A stretch of 64,000 nt of DNA from Rhyzopertha dominica. Taxonomy: Eukaryota; Arthropoda; Insecta; Coleoptera; Bostrichidae. The stretch is from NCBI GenBank assembly GCA_025024175.1, contig QCXZ01000064.1, forward strand, positions 56,131,325 to 56,195,324. Reading direction: 5' to 3'. Below the pieces are notes generated by a model, which saw only the letters and a list, made by a program, of their open reading frames with translations, ran no database searches and was not told the origin of the DNA. A program made the position numbers and the translations under genes. This document shows, piece after piece, positions 22,957 to 34,625 of this stretch; positions within the stretch are counted from its first letter, which is position 1; every line of letters begins with the position of its first letter.

Positions 22957-24239
22957 AATTGGGTATTATCACTTTTTTTGAAAATTACATAAAATGAATC
23001 TTGAAGTGCATATATATCGTACGCCATGTTAAAAAAACAAAAAAAATATTTGTAGGTAGAGAATTTCAAGTCTAAAATTCGAATTTTAGGAGTCACCGCC
23101 AAAACGCTTCTATCCAAGGTGATTCAACTCGTGACGTCAAGTGTCATGTAAACATTACCGAGGAGCGTGCTGTTTAATGGTATAGTATCATTCTTGTACT
23201 GAAAAAGCTTTTGTGTGGTGTTTATTGAAAGGACGGTGTAAGAGGTCGCACCAAAAAGTGATTTGTGTAGTTTTACAAGCATCTATTATGTATGGAAAAC
23301 AAAACAAGTGTTGTTTTGTACATGGTTATAAAAGTACTTCAGTCAGTACAGCTACAAAATTTTTGTAACCGTTCCTCGAGATTATCAACGTATGTAAAAC
23401 TTGTTTAAGGCCCCTAGACGTGATATGCCGAAATCGCAAAGTTTGTTTTTCTGTTGTGAAGATCATCTTAATTCTAATTGTAAGTTTTATTATTCTTTTT
23501 GGGGTTATAAGTTCAGTTTTCATTTTATTATAGCTTGAAGAGGATATGAAAAATTATATGCGTTTTAAGTTGATAGAGGGAAATGTTATAATAAAGAACG
23601 ACGTTGTCCCCCATATATTCGACTGTTAGCCAGACCGGAAACGAGCCGCAAGAGCCCCGAAAATAAATGGCAATTTATATTTATTCTGACCTCTAAAGTA
23701 AATGTCAAGTTTGGGGTACATTTTTGATTCTTACATTTTTATATTTACAAATAGTATGTTTCCAATAACCCACTGTGATCAAACTATCAATGCTACGTTA
23801 ATTTGATAAAAAGTTCACTTATGCTGTTGCTTTTACGTTCCTCATCTCCGTCACCTTGCACCGCTCGTCGCTGTACACAAAATTCCATAACAATGAACAT
23901 GCCTCATAACTCTTAAGTATTTCACTTTTTCTTGGCGTATTTTAATTCGCTTGTCATAAAATGAACGCAAACAACAAACTGATAAATTGACGGGTTGAGG
24001 CTGACGCGTGACGCGCTGACCCCAGATGTAAACAAGCGGCCATTTACAAGACACCTGACGTCACGGTCAATATGTTCGCGTTTTGGCGGTCCCTTTAAAT
24101 ATTCACATTTTTAATATTAAAAATACACCTTGCCATCAATCTTTTCGAATTTGTAAGCTGTCACAGCTGTTTTGTGGATTAGATGCTACCTATTAATATG
24201 CAATTTATTAAAATATAAATACATGGCAAATACCCAATT
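22957..24239 (+). mobile_element. AATT/THAP element, copy 2
   Basis: Insert 22961-24235 (1275 bp) between AATT at 22957-22960 and 24236-24239. Removing the insert and one AATT restores the codons for NRHNCRY of the host transposase, and the related transposase near 6384 has AAT-TGC at the same place uninterrupted. So the insertion made a 4 bp AATT duplication. Ends are GGGTATT and AATACCC; long diverged inverted repeats share ACCGCCAAAACGC and CGTGACGTCA. TGACGTCA lies at 23132-23139 and 24056-24063. The left half carries a two-exon THAP gene fragment; the right half carries a minus-strand leader of a second small frame. No transposase was found. Confidence 0.9.
23288..23629 (+). pseudogene. 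THAP-domain gene fragment with a 54 bp intron (copy 2)
   Basis: THAP domains are zinc-coordinating DNA-binding modules found in P and Kolobok transposases and in many host genes. Exon 1 begins MYGKQNKCCFVHGYKSTS, loses frame at one base near 23350, then continues RDMPKSQSLFFCCEDH, containing the CxxH end of the C2CH zinc site; one expected Cys is Tyr (HGYKS). A donor GTAAG at 23480 and acceptor TTATTATAG ending 23533 bound a 54 bp intron. Exon 2 reads LEEDMKNYMRFKLIEG and DVVPHIFDC before TAG (23627-23629). The stop is at the same place in the other copies, so it predates their spread. The retained intron shows DNA-level, not RNA-level, origin. Confidence 0.75.
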
Positions 24240-24965
24240 GCCGTTACTGCGCTGACACCAATCCAAGTGTGTGGGTTGGTATTTTTGGAAATTCCATTCT
24301 AGAACCTTTTTTCCTCTTGGCAATTTAACAGACGATATGTACTTGGATATACTACAAAATGCCATCGATCCAGCTCTAACAAACATCATTGAGAACGACC
24401 CTGCATAAAATGAACACGCAGGAACTGATTTTCCAACAAAAATGTGCGCAATTATTTAAATGACAAGTTTCTAGGACAATGGATAGGACGACGGGGCCCA
24501 ATTGAATGGCCACCTCGGTTATCCGACTTAAGTCCTTTAGATTTTTTTGTGGGGACACATAAAACCAAACAACCAAAACACCATCAGACACATTAGAAGA
24601 GCTGTAAAGGAGAATTATTAATGTATGTCGGAGAATTACACCGTAAATGCTCCAGAATGTACTACAACGGTTTGAAAATAACTTGTACTACTGTATGCAC
24701 GTTGGTGGACACAGTGGACAGCAATTCGAGCATTTACTTTGACTAATAAATAAGAAAGTGAAATTCAATCGATTTTTGCATTTTCGTCATACATTATTGT
24801 GAAAGCTTCAACGCTCCATATTTTCTAGAAGAGTGGATCCATTTTCAAAAACTAAGCAGCATTGTATAGGGAATGACAAGCCTCTTCTAGTGAGGTATCA
24901 CTTGACTCCTTCCTATTTGAAAAAAAATTGTGGGAAGACACCACTACTTAGGCGGTTGAAGGTTT

Positions 24966-27900
24966 TACTATGCTATTTGCGTCAAAATGTGTCTCCCTGA
25001 CAAACAAACTTGACGAGTCTTTGTATTTGCTGAAAAGTTCTTTACCACCCTGCAATGCCTTGCAGTACCTTGTATAAAACACGTCCTCTTCTTAATTTTT
25101 TATATGACGCAAGCTTTAATGCGCTTAGGATAAATTTCAATAGAAAAGTAATTTATTTGAATTATTTACAACATAACCTGCGTCCCTGTGTACTATGTGA
25201 ATGATTCTCATGGGCTTGGTTTCTATTACTCCGATTATCGATCTTTATTTGTAGTGAAAGACGGAAGACCAATAAAACGAAATAATGCAATTCTCCGGTA
25301 GCAGTCAAGTTCACCGTCTGAAGTAGGTTCAAGGTGGCAGCTTTTTCCTACTTTCAACACCTTGTACCCGTTTACCCGATTCTTTGTGTCAATAGTGTCA
25401 CACGTTATTATAATAGATTTTTTGCATACTCATTTCGTTCGCGTGTCTTTCCTTTCACCAATGGGATAGTTGTTTTTATCTACATAAAATGTAAGTAAAC
25501 ATTAGCGCCTTCATTATTAATGATACTATCGTTTTTATAAACCGCAACCGTTTATAAATGGGATTATTTTGAATACATTAATATGTAACAAATAGTAGTA
25601 ACCTCAATATCTGATTCATTTAGTTGAGGACAGATGTTTCTCGAAGTGTTGCCTAGCTGTTTGTTTATTTTTGCTTCCAGAATTTACTAAAAATATAAAA
25701 AGCAACTCCTTTATACCATGTATTCCTTGAAGGCAGGAGCTGTGGTTGGATTTGTGTGTGTAATTTATGTGAAGAATATATTTTATACCCTGAAAAAAAC
25801 GTCCCATCGAAGTAGAAACGTCACTAAAAAGATAGTTATAGTAACAGTTTTGTTCAGCCCGAAAATAAAAAATCTAGAATTGACTTAAAACTACTACCTG
25901 CGTGTAAATTACAACATAGATAATACATTTATGTTCTGTGTGGTACTCGTGCCAAAATTTGCCTGTCTTTACGAGGTGTCGATCTATCTTTTAACGATAG
26001 ATTACTATAACTATTCTATTTTCTTAAAAAAATGCTAACGTAAAATGCGGCAATTGGAAAGCTATTTAGACGAATTTGGTATTAATCTTTATCAACTTAA
26101 ATACGTTAGTTACCTTGAGCATTTCGTGCACATTATTATAATTTTTTACTCCATATAATTTAAATAAATATCTTAAGAGTTATCGCAAAAAAATAACGAA
26201 CGCGAACGCGATTATCCCTGCTGTCGAACGTTCTCCTACAGTAAACAGACTTTTAGAGCGAATTGAGGTGACGACTGGAAGGTATTTATTCTAGCTTTAA
26301 TATGATCTACTACCCGTACGAAGCAGGGAGCGTTTGGTAGTTTACAATAAGTCATTTAACTTATTGTGTCAAAATTTATAACAAATTATTTCAGCAAACG
26401 GCGTATCTGAGGATCATTTTATTATGTGTAAATACACGGTGTCTCTCGCAAAAAAGATAAATCGCTTGTACTCGAAATATAGATGTTGGCTCTAAACTTA
26501 AATTGTGAACTTAAGCCTAGTGGTTGGTGTTTTTCCGTAAAGATCCTCCACCTATAATTAGTGATTAACCCTCAAATACGAAGTTGAATTGAGGTTACTA
26601 TAATTGTTGTAATGCATCTGGTCATTTTTGGATATGCGATGAAATATCCCAAAACAGGAATCTCACCATTCTCATTATTAACAAAAGGCTTATTTCTTTG
26701 CACTGTTACCTTGACAGATCCATAGCTCTTAATATTATCTATTAATATTTAACAGTACATCGTGATGGCTTCTGTTTTTGCGGATATCGAACTGGAAATG
26801 TATTACATGTTCTTTATATAATTTATTGCATTCTCAATAAATAATAAATAAATTTAAATAATCTTGATTTGTATAATTTAAACGCCTGGGTATGATTAAA
26901 AATGATTCTTAAAAAATAAGCGACAGCTTCATACATACGTTTGATTGTTGTCAACGATGTCATAGAGTAAGTGTAAAAGTAACTGAATGCAGAAAAATTC
27001 CATATAAAGATATTAAATTGGCAATATTTCGAAAACTACAAACTCTTAGAACAGACAGTTTTACACAAACTTACCCATATTTATAATTGTAAATAAGATA
27101 AAATGATAAAATTTGACGGTTTCCATTGGAAAAAAATTGATTTATGGCTCATTTCTCAACATTATTTTTAATCGTATTCTCTGAAGACCCTGTATTCATG
27201 GTTACCAAAATATTATAAAAAATCTATTAGGCTTTTTCCAAAAAAGAATCCCACCTAAATTAAATAATGAATCCTTCCGTATAGGAGAAATTGAGTTATG
27301 TTTAGGCCTGAGTCATTTTTTCAAATACAAGTGTAAATATGTCTTAACAGAATATTCTTTTAACAAAAAAAAATACTCTTCAATTAGCAATTTTTTCTTG
27401 TAATAAAATTTTGCTGACAAAAAATTTAATCAAATTTTGTTCGGTGTTACTGAAACCAGTAAACAGTTTAAAACATATTTTCTATTTATTATATTGTGCC
27501 ATCGGCATCTTTAATCTAGCTTATACAGGAAATATTGACCCACGTCTGGGATATTTGTCAAGCCACTGCGATCAATTCACAAAAAGCTCAAACCCTAGAC
27601 CAGTAGGTAGGTCATTAGCAGACAACGGAGTCGAATTATACAGTAAAAGAACATTCCAGCAGGTCTCATTTTCCGATACCCTTGATCCACAATGTAAACA
27701 GACAGTGTCTCTATAACGGTAGATAAATAACAGCAGCAGACGTGCCATCACATCCTGTGCGATTGGCACGAACTTTTTCAGGCGCACGCTACGTGTGAGT
27801 TCTCTAGGTGACAGGTGCATTTGGTTACTTACGGGTCACGTGCAAGACACGCGAAGGAACATCCTGTTTCGAATTTTCGGATTAAACGGTTGTGCGGCTG

Positions 27901-28380
27901 CAGTCAGTCCGATAAAAATTATACTAAAGTGACAAATTTAATTTAGAATAATAGTTATTCATTATATGAGGGAATGAAGACTTTAATTCACTCGAAGCGC
28001 TCCTAAAAATTAGTCAATTCCGACTGAAGTCCAAAAACCAGCATTACGTCTGTTACCAGCGAAAAGCAAAAGTGTATGTATACGAGAACGAATTGGTGAA
28101 TTTTAACAACTGGCGAAAAATATTACATAGGAGAAGGAGCTAGAGAAGTGGAGCTACTATCCTACTTTTTCAATGTGAAGAAACGGTTTGCTGTCTCTTC
28201 AATGTAGACAAAGTATTCGATGCTAAAATCAATATTAATAATGAAATACTTTGAATTATGATAAACTTACTTCATATTTGAGAGCCGGATCAAGAAATTG
28301 TAAAGCAAAGAAGGCAAATACGCAGGACAGAAGCAAAATCGAAGAATTAATAAAAAGCACAGGATGAGGAATATTTATAG
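24966..28380. other. No gene seen over 3.4 kb
   Basis: AT-rich with short frames. The longest frame (27411-27716, plus, 101 codons) is countered by an 82-codon frame on the other strand and resembles no family. Composition at 27500-27900 is somewhat richer in GC. Confidence 0.5.
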
Positions 28381-29075
28381 CAGTGGTTCCCAAACTTATT
28401 TGGTCTACCACCCCCTTTCCAAAAAAGGACAACTCATCGCCTCCTGGAAATTACTCCTTTAATTTTAACAACAATTACACAGAAATATTAGTATTAATTT
28501 AGTAAAATATAGTAAATAAAGGTGTAAATTAGAAAAACTGGAATGCATGTCTATGCTGTTCTGTCTGCACCGCAACCAACTGCAGACAGATATATTTCGC
28601 TGGCATTACAGCTCATCAGTGCAGTAATTCCCATTATGGCAGCTAGGTGGCTTTATCATCATGTCAGTGTAATGCTGACAGATGGCATTGCCATCTAATT
28701 TCTTACTTCCGTAGAAACATTGAAGTTTGAATTTTGAAACTATTTATTGAACTCATCTTAATGAAAAGAATGAACCTGGTGTGCTGCTACCAATTTAAAA
28801 ATTCAGTGGCTCCGCATGAACAGTAGCAGTGCGCGATTGCACATATCTCAATGCAAGTGGGGGAGTATACGGGAACCCAGCCAACATCCAACATTGTTCA
28901 AAGAAAAATTAAGCGTTATGGACGGAATACATAAATCAATTTTTTTAAATCTTTATTTTATGCTTTCACCCTTACAATTATTCATCACCCCCAAATGCAC
29001 CTGTGGCTATGGCCGTCCCCTAGATGGCTGCAACACCCACCAGAGGGCGGTAGCGCCCACCTTGAAAATCAATGA
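28381..29075. mobile_element. hAT-type MITE, right end eroded
   Basis: The left end CAGTGGTTCCCAAACTT at 28381 followed by CCACCCCCTTTCC is characteristic of small hAT elements. A complementary GAGGGCGGTAGCGCCCACCTTGA block lies near 29043-29066, but the final TTTGGGAACCACTG is missing, so the right end is lost or changed. A hairpin-chain repeat copy (28542-28708) lies inside. No transposase. The 8 bp target duplication expected of hAT could not be checked because of the eroded end. Confidence 0.65.
28542..28708. repeat. Hairpin-chain repeat, short copy 3
   Basis: A compact 167 bp version: AATGCATGTCTATGC start, the left arm of the long stem, TTTCGCTGGCATTACAGCTCATCAGTGCAG, then directly the reverse complement of the second half (AGATGGCATTGCCATCT) and the end TAATTTCTTACTT. 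It shares both outer ends with copy 1 and may be the minimal form of the element. A loosely matching flank (TAGAAAAACTGG / TAGAAACATTGA) could be an old duplication. Confidence 0.75.
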
Positions 29076-32000
29076 TTTACAACTTAAGGTAGATAATGCA
29101 CCATAATATTATTTTAATTTTTATATTTATATTTTTAATTTGAACTCTTTTTGCTTTTTCACTTGTCGATGCAATTAATTAACTTCTTTTGATATCAGCC
29201 ATTTCCAGGACAAAGGCAGTTACTTAGATCTTAGACGAAGCTTTTCCAGTCAATGCTGTGCAAAACAAATCAATTTGTGACCTAAAACTGCCGGTGGGAG
29301 ATTTTTTTGCGATATCTGGCTGGAAAATGTACTGAACATGTATAGTCGTCAATACAATTTCGAAAACCTTTTCAAAAGTGGCTTCATTTCTTGAACTCCT
29401 TGCTCCAGAAGGTTATACCAGATACGGAATGAGGCGTTCTTTGGCAACATTATTACCAATACTTGGACCAATATTATCACATCAGGCGTTACGGTACTTG
29501 GAAATCAACTATGGCAGTGGATAATTATATTGAAGAATCACTCTCGAGCAAGATGGCAAAATCCAGATCCAACCCAATGACAGGAAACTGTGAGCCCGTC
29601 CAGTTCTTCAAAAAACGTTGAATATTTGAATAATCCCGGTCAAAATGATAATATCGTTCTTGAGATAATTGGTAATTTTAATATTTATAATTATATTAAT
29701 CAAAATGCTATATAATCGAGTGTTAGTCCGCTAGTGTATTACAAGACCTCCAATCCATGAAGCCATTATTATTAAAAATGTGTAGTAGGTATTAAATTTT
29801 GATAGCTATTTAATACTATAACCTATGTAAATGAATTGTTCTAAATGTGATGCTTTCTATTCAGATGATAATTATCTAAGAGAAACCGTTCCTAGCGCAC
29901 TTTTACAATTTTTTCAAGACATGAGGAAACGGTAAATATAACGTGGTTTACAAATTTCTTGCTTACGCTCAGGTGCGTATTCATGATGCCAAAGTATGAA
30001 AATAGTATTGAATACGTCACAAAGGTACTTTTATGACATGATGGTATCTCGAATAAGTATAATTTTTTGGGCCATGAAGTATTCCAAAAATAACCACACA
30101 ACCATACAAAAATCAACAGTTATAAACTAGTTATTGCACATTGTCTCTAATAAGTAGTTCCCTAGGGTTTAATTATTGGATATTCTCAATCACTTATGCG
30201 ATTTCAAATTACCCGCTGCAATTTCCTGCCCAGATAAAAGTTTCAGGAGATCTAGCAATGTTCAGAGTAAGCAATCAAAAGATCATACCAACAGCGTACG
30301 AGCTAATTTATACACAAATCACGAATACAATAACTCTTATTTATTGAATAACTCAACGCTTTACCCCACATGACGATTTCTGAATTGTCTTTTACCTAGT
30401 TTTTAACATGTGGCTATAACTTGTGACATCTGCGAATTTGTTTTTTAGATAAACTGGTGAACACCTGCATACCTAGGTACCTATACATAACATACTTTCG
30501 TTATCTACAACAAAAATATTCGGAATTAGTTTGTGATATTGAATTTAAACATATGTCTGAAAGTGGCTTGTTTAGGATATGAAAAAATGAACACGATGTT
30601 TGGATACAATGAACCGCTTTTGAAAGAAAAAGTATTTTCTTCTTAGGTATAGAACAACCTGAGGATAATGTTTCATGTGTAGCATACATCACCGAGCTGG
30701 CACATAGATAAATATAATGCTGAAGACGCTGAGTGTGTAACAGTGGTGTCAAAAAGAAAAATTCACTAAAATACTGTAACTTTTCCAAGGCTTCGAATTA
30801 AAAATATTTTTCTCGTTGTAGATAAGTAACTGTCGTAGTATGATATAACATAAAACTCATTCGATCATCTGCTCTACAGAAAAATCCTAATGATTCACGA
30901 ATAATTTTTTTTTCGGAAAGTGCGTTTCACCCAATAATTGACGTGGACAACTGACATCATCGACTAGGCAAATCAGCGCATGTAACTTCGAAGTGTTCTA
31001 AATACGATCATCTAAAGAGTAAATGTTGCTTTTATATGAACATACTCCCCGTTGCTGTACAATATTATTTACTTAGTAGGTAGCGGCTGTATAATGTCAT
31101 CTAGGATTAAAAAAAACCTTCTGGTCTTCCGACTTACCGCTTTCAAAGTTTTTACTAGCTGTGACTGTTTCGTTTAGAAAACCCGCCATGTCTACAGGTT
31201 TTAGTTATTGGACACACTCTGACTGATGTAATTATACACAACATAGGGAAGTTATTACACCTTACAGTGCTATGCAAAATTAAATGCACGCTCTAAATAC
31301 ATACATAAACGATCAGTTCCCGTATAATAGTAATTATTTATGCAATGGTTTATTAATAATCGTGATTATTAAAAAGTAAACAGCCATCAATTTTGCGTGT
31401 TGCGTGATAGCCAAGTCATAAAATGTTCCTTAATCTGAGCGTAATAACACGTGAAATATATGTATATCTGCGTTTGGTAGTGTTCTAAAAACTCGTAGTA
31501 CATTAACATTGAGAGGGGTTACTTTTCAGGTCTCTGAGGCCTTTAGATTGTTAATGATGAAATTAGAGAAAACAGAAAAAAATGTTTTCAACGTATTTTT
31601 GGAGGAGTTAATGGAATGCCCTCCATATCTTTGCATTTATGAATTCCTTGTTTAAAAAACATGTGTACCGCTTCAGACACACTTAAAGTTTTCTGGAAAT
31701 TTCGATGTTTGCAGTGAGCGTTGAAAACCAAACATTTCTAAAAGTTAAAAAAAGATGCGGGTTTCACTTTTAGATAGGGCTTGAAAACTATACTCTATAG
31801 AACATTTTAGATTTGCTGAAATATCAGTTTTGCCACGGTACTCGATTTCCATTCTCTATGTTATTACTTCTGTAAGATTAACTCTAGTATCCGCAAGAAC
31901 AGAGGTAGTAGACCTTCTTAATGAATGGCTCACAGGTTTATAAATTAAGAAAGGGTTTAGTTTTCTTCCGAGCAACTACCTACTTAATGATTTTACAGTG

Positions 32001-32615
32001 TTCAAATTCACCTGCTGTTATTCCCTGCTTTCAACCTTTATTTTTCTCGAAATCGAAATATCAATACAGCCACTAATGTATACTCCAAACTTATTTAAAT
32101 GCTGAGATTTACAGAAAGACAGCGGACAATTTCTAATTGTTGCAGTCCCAGAGGAAAATAAAGTTTTATCACATCGTGCGTTCTTATTGTTACTGCTGTA
32201 AGATAGCAAGACAGAAATCGAAATTTAAAACATTTTGATATAGAAGTCAGATTTTCAGAAAAATATTCCAGGTGGCTTTTTACACTTTCGTAGTATATTT
32301 TCATGCCCCATCTATATAATATATAATTTTACTAATAGAGACATTAGGCTTTTTCTAGCACAGTGTAAACGTCACATTTTCCAGAAAAGTTATAGGGCCG
32401 GTTTCTCTTCTCTTTGTTGAAGTTAATGTTAGCTAAAATCAACCCAGTAACGATGACAATACCTTAAATCGAGGTAAGTGATTAGTTTAGATTTTAAATA
32501 CAGAGTTAATTTTAGCTTAAAATAGAGAAATAGAACCAGCCCATTATGGTTGAAACGATAAAAATGTAAACGTGTGTTTTGTTAACAAAGTAGGCCTTAT
32601 TTTTGACAACGCAAA
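29076..32615. other. No recognisable gene over 3.5 kb
   Basis: A stretch at 29200-29640 has a protein-like but broken translation (RYGMRRSLATLLPILGP) that I cannot place. Elsewhere frames are short, AT-rich and on both strands. A 95-codon minus frame at 30501-30788 shows no domain. Confidence 0.45.
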
Positions 32616-32619
32616 AATA

Positions 32620-32673
32620 TACAGGTTGCATCATTGAAATAGTTTGATAGCGCCCCTTTGGTGAAACCCTGTA
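32620..32673. repeat. Tiny TIR pair (54 bp)
   Basis: TACAGGTTGCATC (32620) and GGTGAAACCCTGTA (ending 32673) face one another 54 bp apart. The right side (TAGCGCCC...AAACCCTGTA) resembles the terminus at 46675-46697 of the DDE_3 relic, so this is probably an extreme internal-deletion derivative or paired ends of that group. Confidence 0.4.
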
Positions 32674-34335
32674 TATAAAAAGAGGGTCCAAATTTCTGAA
32701 GCGTATAGGGATATGACTGGAGGAAGAATTAAATCAGATTTGCAAAAGAATTAAAAAAAATGTGGGCTACATCTGACACCTTCCTGTACACACCGGCGCA
32801 AAACGTGATGAGAACGAAACTGTTAATAAAGGAAATTCCGAGTCAGAGCGGTAATCACGACTTTCCAATTGCTCCGAAATTGCGGGTAGCCGTAAATTTC
32901 TCAATTAATACTCCTCGGCCACTTATGGACACCAGACGCCATTATTCAAACTGGACATTTCAAACGTTTCAATTACTGCGGTCTTCCGTCATTTCAACGC
33001 CACCATGTGGGTCAACATCCTCATCTTTTGCACGTTTCAGTGAACCAATATAACGTATGAGTCATCCGTCAAACGGTCCAGCGGGAAAAACTTGCTCCGA
33101 TAGAAATAAATCAATTTTATGAAGCCAGTTTTTAATTTCGCTTGCACATTCCTGATGGTTGTAACTGTTTCAGTGATAACATCCGAAATAATAAACGTTA
33201 ATAATAATAATAATAATGTATTTTATCCATGACTAGTTAATAAATATAATGATATCCATTAATGATGCGGGAATAATGAACCATCATTCTTCCTTGCAAA
33301 TAAAATAGAAAATACTACATCTCCAAATATTCTCGAAAAAGCACAAGCTACATCATCTAAATGACTATTGGAACAGTCAGAACGTTTGTACGAAACAACG
33401 CACCATAATTGATCCACTGACAAAATAAAAAACTGGTTCGCTTTTGAAAATGCGACTATTGGCTATCGGCTGCTTTTGCTGAATTAAGCAGAAAATATAA
33501 ATTGTCTTCAACGTGATGATTCTACTTCATGTTGAGGAGTGCTTCCGTAATAAATCAAATAAAAATATTTCCTTTTATTAAAGTAAATCAAACGCGCACC
33601 CAAAAAATTAAAAGGCTATAACACCTGAATAAATAAAAAAGCACGTGGTGAAGTCTTCTGCGCAGGATAAAAGTATCAAAAATTGCGAGTGTATTTTAAA
33701 TCTAACATTTTGATAATTATCGTAATTATCCTTGCCTGTCGTTCTAGTTCTNATGAACNGTATACAAAAAGTCGGTTCAGCATCATTAATGCTATACTTT
33801 GGGTTAAAAAAAAAACAAAGTAGCAGAAACATTTACCATTGGTACCTAGTAATTTTTATAATATCGTGGAAAAGTATATAAATCTTTATTCATCCAATAT
33901 AGTCATAAGTTCAAGTTCAAGATCAAAAATCTAAATTCGGTAAATAACAAATTTGCAGCAACATAAAAGCTAATAGCAATTTATTTAAAACCACTACATC
34001 TAAATGAGAGGGAGCTACAATATCTGTAAATTACAAAAATCGTATTTGTACCATTTTTATCTATAAGTATGTACTTATAAAATAACACATTAAGGAGGTA
34101 ATATGATGGTTGAAAGTTTGCATTAAATTGTCATTTTTAAGGTAATTGTAGTTTGAAGTACAAAAAGTTATTATTTGAACATTTTATTAGAAAAAAAGTA
34201 CACGGTTCAACATTTTAAGAAAATTCTACCTTTGAGTTGATTGAAATAAAGGATAATTTTTTGAAAAGTTAAATTATTTACAAAATATACATAAATTGCG
34301 TATTTTAGCTCCTGTTTGAAAAATAAGCACGTTTT
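32674..34335. other. No recognised gene; GC-richer patch
   Basis: Bases 32760-33130 are richer in GC and CG than the surroundings and hold a 97-codon plus frame without recognisable domains; it may be conserved non-coding DNA. A short (AAT)n run lies near 33206. Two N bases at about 33752 and 33759. Confidence 0.4.
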
Positions 34336-34625
34336 ACTGTTTTGGAAATTCCACCCCTAAAGGTGTGAAAAGGNGATGAAAATTAATATGTGGTATCAGT
34401 TATTTTCAAAGTAATAATAATAAGAAAAACATGAACTTTTATATTCAGGCCTTTGGTGAATTTTTGGAAATACCTTTCCTACGAGGGTGAAAAGGGGTTG
34501 AGTATGGGCCTTTAATTGCTTACAAATATTCAAACATATAGGATTTTAGTTGAAAGTTGAAATATACTCAATACTTGGTTAGAAATTAATATTTTTACGC
34601 GAACAAAGCCCGGGCAACAGTTAGT
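34336..34625 (+). repeat. Dispersed repeat, copy A
   Basis: Shares blocks with 38760-39310: TTCAAAGTAATAATAATAAG, an ATATTCAGGC-TTTGG segment, CACCCCTAAA followed by a GTGAAAAGGG-like word, and a terminus GCGAACAAAGCCCGGGCAAC. Insect retroelement-derived repeats often end in such a word, but no coding part is present, so the class is not assigned. Confidence 0.5.

Larger units (their letters stand above)
22518..24742 (+). pseudogene. DD41D-like transposase pseudogene, interrupted
   Basis: Starts MVYSFTKRVQIIELFRAVG, then breaks. Later pieces: HPYKICLVEKLTEDDFN; FSNEFSFFLNGLVNRHN, where the first catalytic Asp has become Asn. The AATT/THAP element then intervenes exactly within the Asn codon of NRHN-CRY. 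Coding resumes at 24240 with CRY, a TDDMYLDILQNAIDPALT-like segment, FQQ followed by a mutated second catalytic position, DKFLGQWIGRRGPIEWPPR, then LSPLDFF with the third Asp, and a tail VGGHSGQQFEHLL. In intact relatives the spacing from second to third Asp is 41. Many stops and shifts; inactive. Confidence 0.8.
22155..24965 (+). mobile_element. DD41D-like transposon with long TIRs, split by AATT/THAP element
   Basis: The left end TACAGGGTGGCCCACC (22155) starts an inverted repeat of about 220 bp; its complement ends at roughly 24965 and is recognisable through blocks such as CAACGCTCCATATTTTCTA and AAAAACTAAGCAGCA. The last 45 bp on the right are badly diverged, so that end is approximate. 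TA precedes the left end. The element carries a transposase relic (22518-24742) interrupted by a 1275 bp insertion at 22961-24235. Element minus insertion is about 1.5 kb, normal for this group. Confidence 0.8.

Noticed and set aside
27411..27820. 101-codon plus frame and 82-codon minus frame
   Set aside because: Opposite-strand overlap, no motif and no start context.
30501..30788. 95-codon minus frame, considered as a downstream exon of the gene starting at 40437
   Set aside because: No acceptor in matching phase and AT-rich chance composition.
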